Part shown: piece after piece, positions 56,180 through 57,327 of the stretch
Numbering within the stretch: the first letter of the stretch is position 1
Layout: each line of letters starts with the position of its first letter
Assembly (NCBI RefSeq): GCF_000281045.1
Contig: NW_008246119.1
Span: forward strand, 90,527-147,853
DNA from: Saprolegnia diclina VS20
Lineage: Eukaryota > Oomycota > Saprolegniomycetes > Saprolegniales > Saprolegniaceae
Direction of reading: 5' to 3'
DNA: 57,327 nt
Translations under genes and position numbers: made by a program
Notes under the pieces: model-generated
Database searches by the model: none
Told to the model about the DNA's origin: nothing
The model's input: the letters and a program-made list of their open reading frames with translations, nothing else

Positions 56180-57244
56180 ATGCGCTTTTGGCTCTGGTTC
56201 TTCGCGCTCCTTCTTGTCTCGAGGGTCGCCGCTGCGCTCAACATCTCGGCCGACGAGCGCCATGAGCTCTCGCGCGACTTGGCGCTGTGGCAAAAGAAGT
56301 TTGGTGATGACGACCACGTGCGCGCAGCCATGAAGATGGTGCGAGGAACCTTAACGACCGACGATCTGCTCGGACGCTTAAAGGCGACCAAGGACAAGCT
56401 GCCGGCGCTTCGCGCGGCCAACCCGCACGCCACGTTTAGCCATTTGACCAAGTTTGCGCTGCTCACGCGCGGCGAGCTGGCGCGGTTCACGTCGGGACCA
56501 CGGATGCAAGCACCTTCGGGTCTGCCGTACGACGGCAGTGGCAGCGTGGCCACCGACACGATCGACTGGGTACCGTCCATGTGCGTGTACCCAGTGCAGG
56601 ACCAAGGCTCGTGCTTTAGCCTCTGGGCCATGGCAGCGATACAAGTCGCAGCCTCGGCGCACTGCCTCGCGACCAGCCCCAAGAGACTGCTCGACATCTC
56701 GATCCAAGAGGTCGTGAGCTGCGCCAACCCTGGCGGCCCCGATGGCTGCCATGGCGGCGACGCCTACGCAGCGCTCAAGTGGATTCTTATGCAGCAGTCC
56801 GCCTTGTGCTCGGGTGTCAAGATACCGTACACAGCGCGCGTGTCTGGGTACGCGCCCACTTGCAGCGACAACAGCCAGTGCGCGGGCACCATCTCGTTTG
56901 ACGTGAATGAAGTGGCCGAGAAGAGCGGCGAAGCGTTGCTTGAGAAGCAGGTGCGCGTGCAGCCCGTGCTGGTCACAGTCTCGGCGTCCAGTGACACGTG
57001 GTTCCTCTACACGGGCGGCATCCTAACGTCGTGCCCGCAGACAAGGTGGGCCCTCCCCTACCCGATGATCGTCATCGGCTTTGGCACGGAGAACGGCGTC
57101 GGCTTCTGGAAGGTCCGCAACGCGTGGGGCACGATCTGGGGCGAGCAAGGCGACATGCGCCTCCTCCGCGGCATCGGCGGCCGCGGCACTTGCAACATCG
57201 CCGCGCACTTCATGTACCCCGTCATCCCGTCGCGCAACGCGTAG
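56180..57244 (+). CDS. Papain-family (C1A) protein lacking catalytic Cys and His
   Basis: Single exon, 354 aa. The ATG at 56180 gives a clear signal peptide (MRFWLWFFALLLVSRVAAAL). Residues about 25-105 resemble an inhibitor-type propeptide (ALWQKKFGDDDHV, FSHLTKFALLTRGEL). The mature domain begins near 125 (TDTIDWVPSMCVYPVQDQGS). Active-site layout: Q142 is kept, C145 (disulphide) is kept, but the catalytic Cys position is Leu148 (DQGSCFSLW). Where family members have LNHA, this has LPYP (292-295), so the His is Tyr294. Asn314 is kept (VRNAWG). Other fold markers remain (CANPGGPDGCHGG, FGTENGVGFWKV, WGEQGDMRLLR). It is therefore a secreted or vacuolar protease fold that should not cleave peptide bonds, perhaps a decoy, inhibitor or binding protein. 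It is intact, with no stops or frame breaks. Confidence 0.85.
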   Translation: MRFWLWFFALLLVSRVAAALNISADERHELSRDLALWQKKFGDDDHVRAAMKMVRGTLTTDDLLGRLKATKDKLPALRAANPHATFSHLTKFALLTRGELARFTSGPRMQAPSGLPYDGSGSVATDTIDWVPSMCVYPVQDQGSCFSLWAMAAIQVAASAHCLATSPKRLLDISIQEVVSCANPGGPDGCHGGDAYAALKWILMQQSALCSGVKIPYTARVSGYAPTCSDNSQCAGTISFDVNEVAEKSGEALLEKQVRVQPVLVTVSASSDTWFLYTGGILTSCPQTRWALPYPMIVIGFGTENGVGFWKVRNAWGTIWGEQGDMRLLRGIGGRGTCNIAAHFMYPVIPSRNA

Positions 57245-57327
57245 GCGAGAGCGACACCGCGTCACCCGACGGCAACGATGGCGCGTCCGACTAGCAAACA
57301 AGTTGCATTGTTAATCGTCGCTGGATC

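Noticed and set aside
1-57327. Transposons, retroelements, CRISPR arrays, viral or prophage genes
   Set aside because: No transposase, reverse transcriptase, integrase or capsid-like reading frame was seen, nor long terminal repeats or regularly spaced repeats. The genes are intron-bearing eukaryotic ones.

Overview
The window looks like gene-dense nuclear DNA from a protist. The best guess is an oomycete of the Saprolegniales type (inference). I base this on many small introns (mostly about 40-60 nt, GTAYG-like donors, TAG acceptors), intergenic gaps of tens to a few hundred bases, strong third-position GC bias, and the gene content: ferlins, axonemal proteins, dynein light intermediate chain, FYVE/SYLF, PH, IQ and EF-hand proteins, a secreted beta-helix protein and a C1A-type protease homologue. 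I see no rRNA, tRNA, CRISPR, bacterial-type operon or recognisable mobile element.

Layout. 0.4-8.0 kb: two tandem minus-strand paralogues of an unrecognised multi-membrane-span family (copies A and B). 8.0-11.4 kb: a secreted right-handed beta-helix protein whose start codon lies only 51 bp from that of copy B. 11.5-13.9 kb: a protein joining a ubiquitin-like domain to two cyclic-nucleotide-binding-like domains. 14.1-25.9 kb: two tandem ferlins (about 1,760 and 1,791 aa). 26.6-30.1 kb: copy C of the multi-membrane family, plus strand. 30.4-35.2 kb: a MYCBPAP-like axonemal protein whose C-terminal half is a degenerate phosphoglycerate kinase. 35.3-37.0 kb: zinc-ribbon/FYVE-like/SYLF protein. 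37.1-38.2 kb: retromer VPS26. 38.5-39.2 kb: a small unknown protein. 39.3-43.7 kb: a large IQ/EF-hand protein. 44.1-44.7 kb: a PH protein. 44.9-46.7 kb: dynein light intermediate chain. 46.8-47.6 kb: exosome subunit RRP42. 47.8-53.2 kb: a large IQ/WW protein. 53.3-54.5 and 54.5-55.7 kb: two convergent genes whose stop codons overlap. 56.2-57.2 kb: a papain-fold protein that has lost its catalytic Cys and His.

Themes. Membrane fusion and trafficking (ferlins, VPS26, SYLF, PH) and cilium or microtubule motor biology (MYCBPAP, dynein light intermediate chain, IQ/EF-hand proteins) dominate, which would suit an organism with flagellated zoospores. Three genes keep an enzyme or sensor fold but lack key residues or show a new domain mix: the PGK-like tail, the papain-like protein and the ubiquitin-like/CNB protein. 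With the three-copy membrane family, these are the most novel points. Exon boundaries were set by eye from reading frame, splice dinucleotides and comparison between paralogues. Those given to the base for the ferlins, VPS26, the 38.5 kb gene and the two convergent genes give whole-codon totals; the others are approximate.
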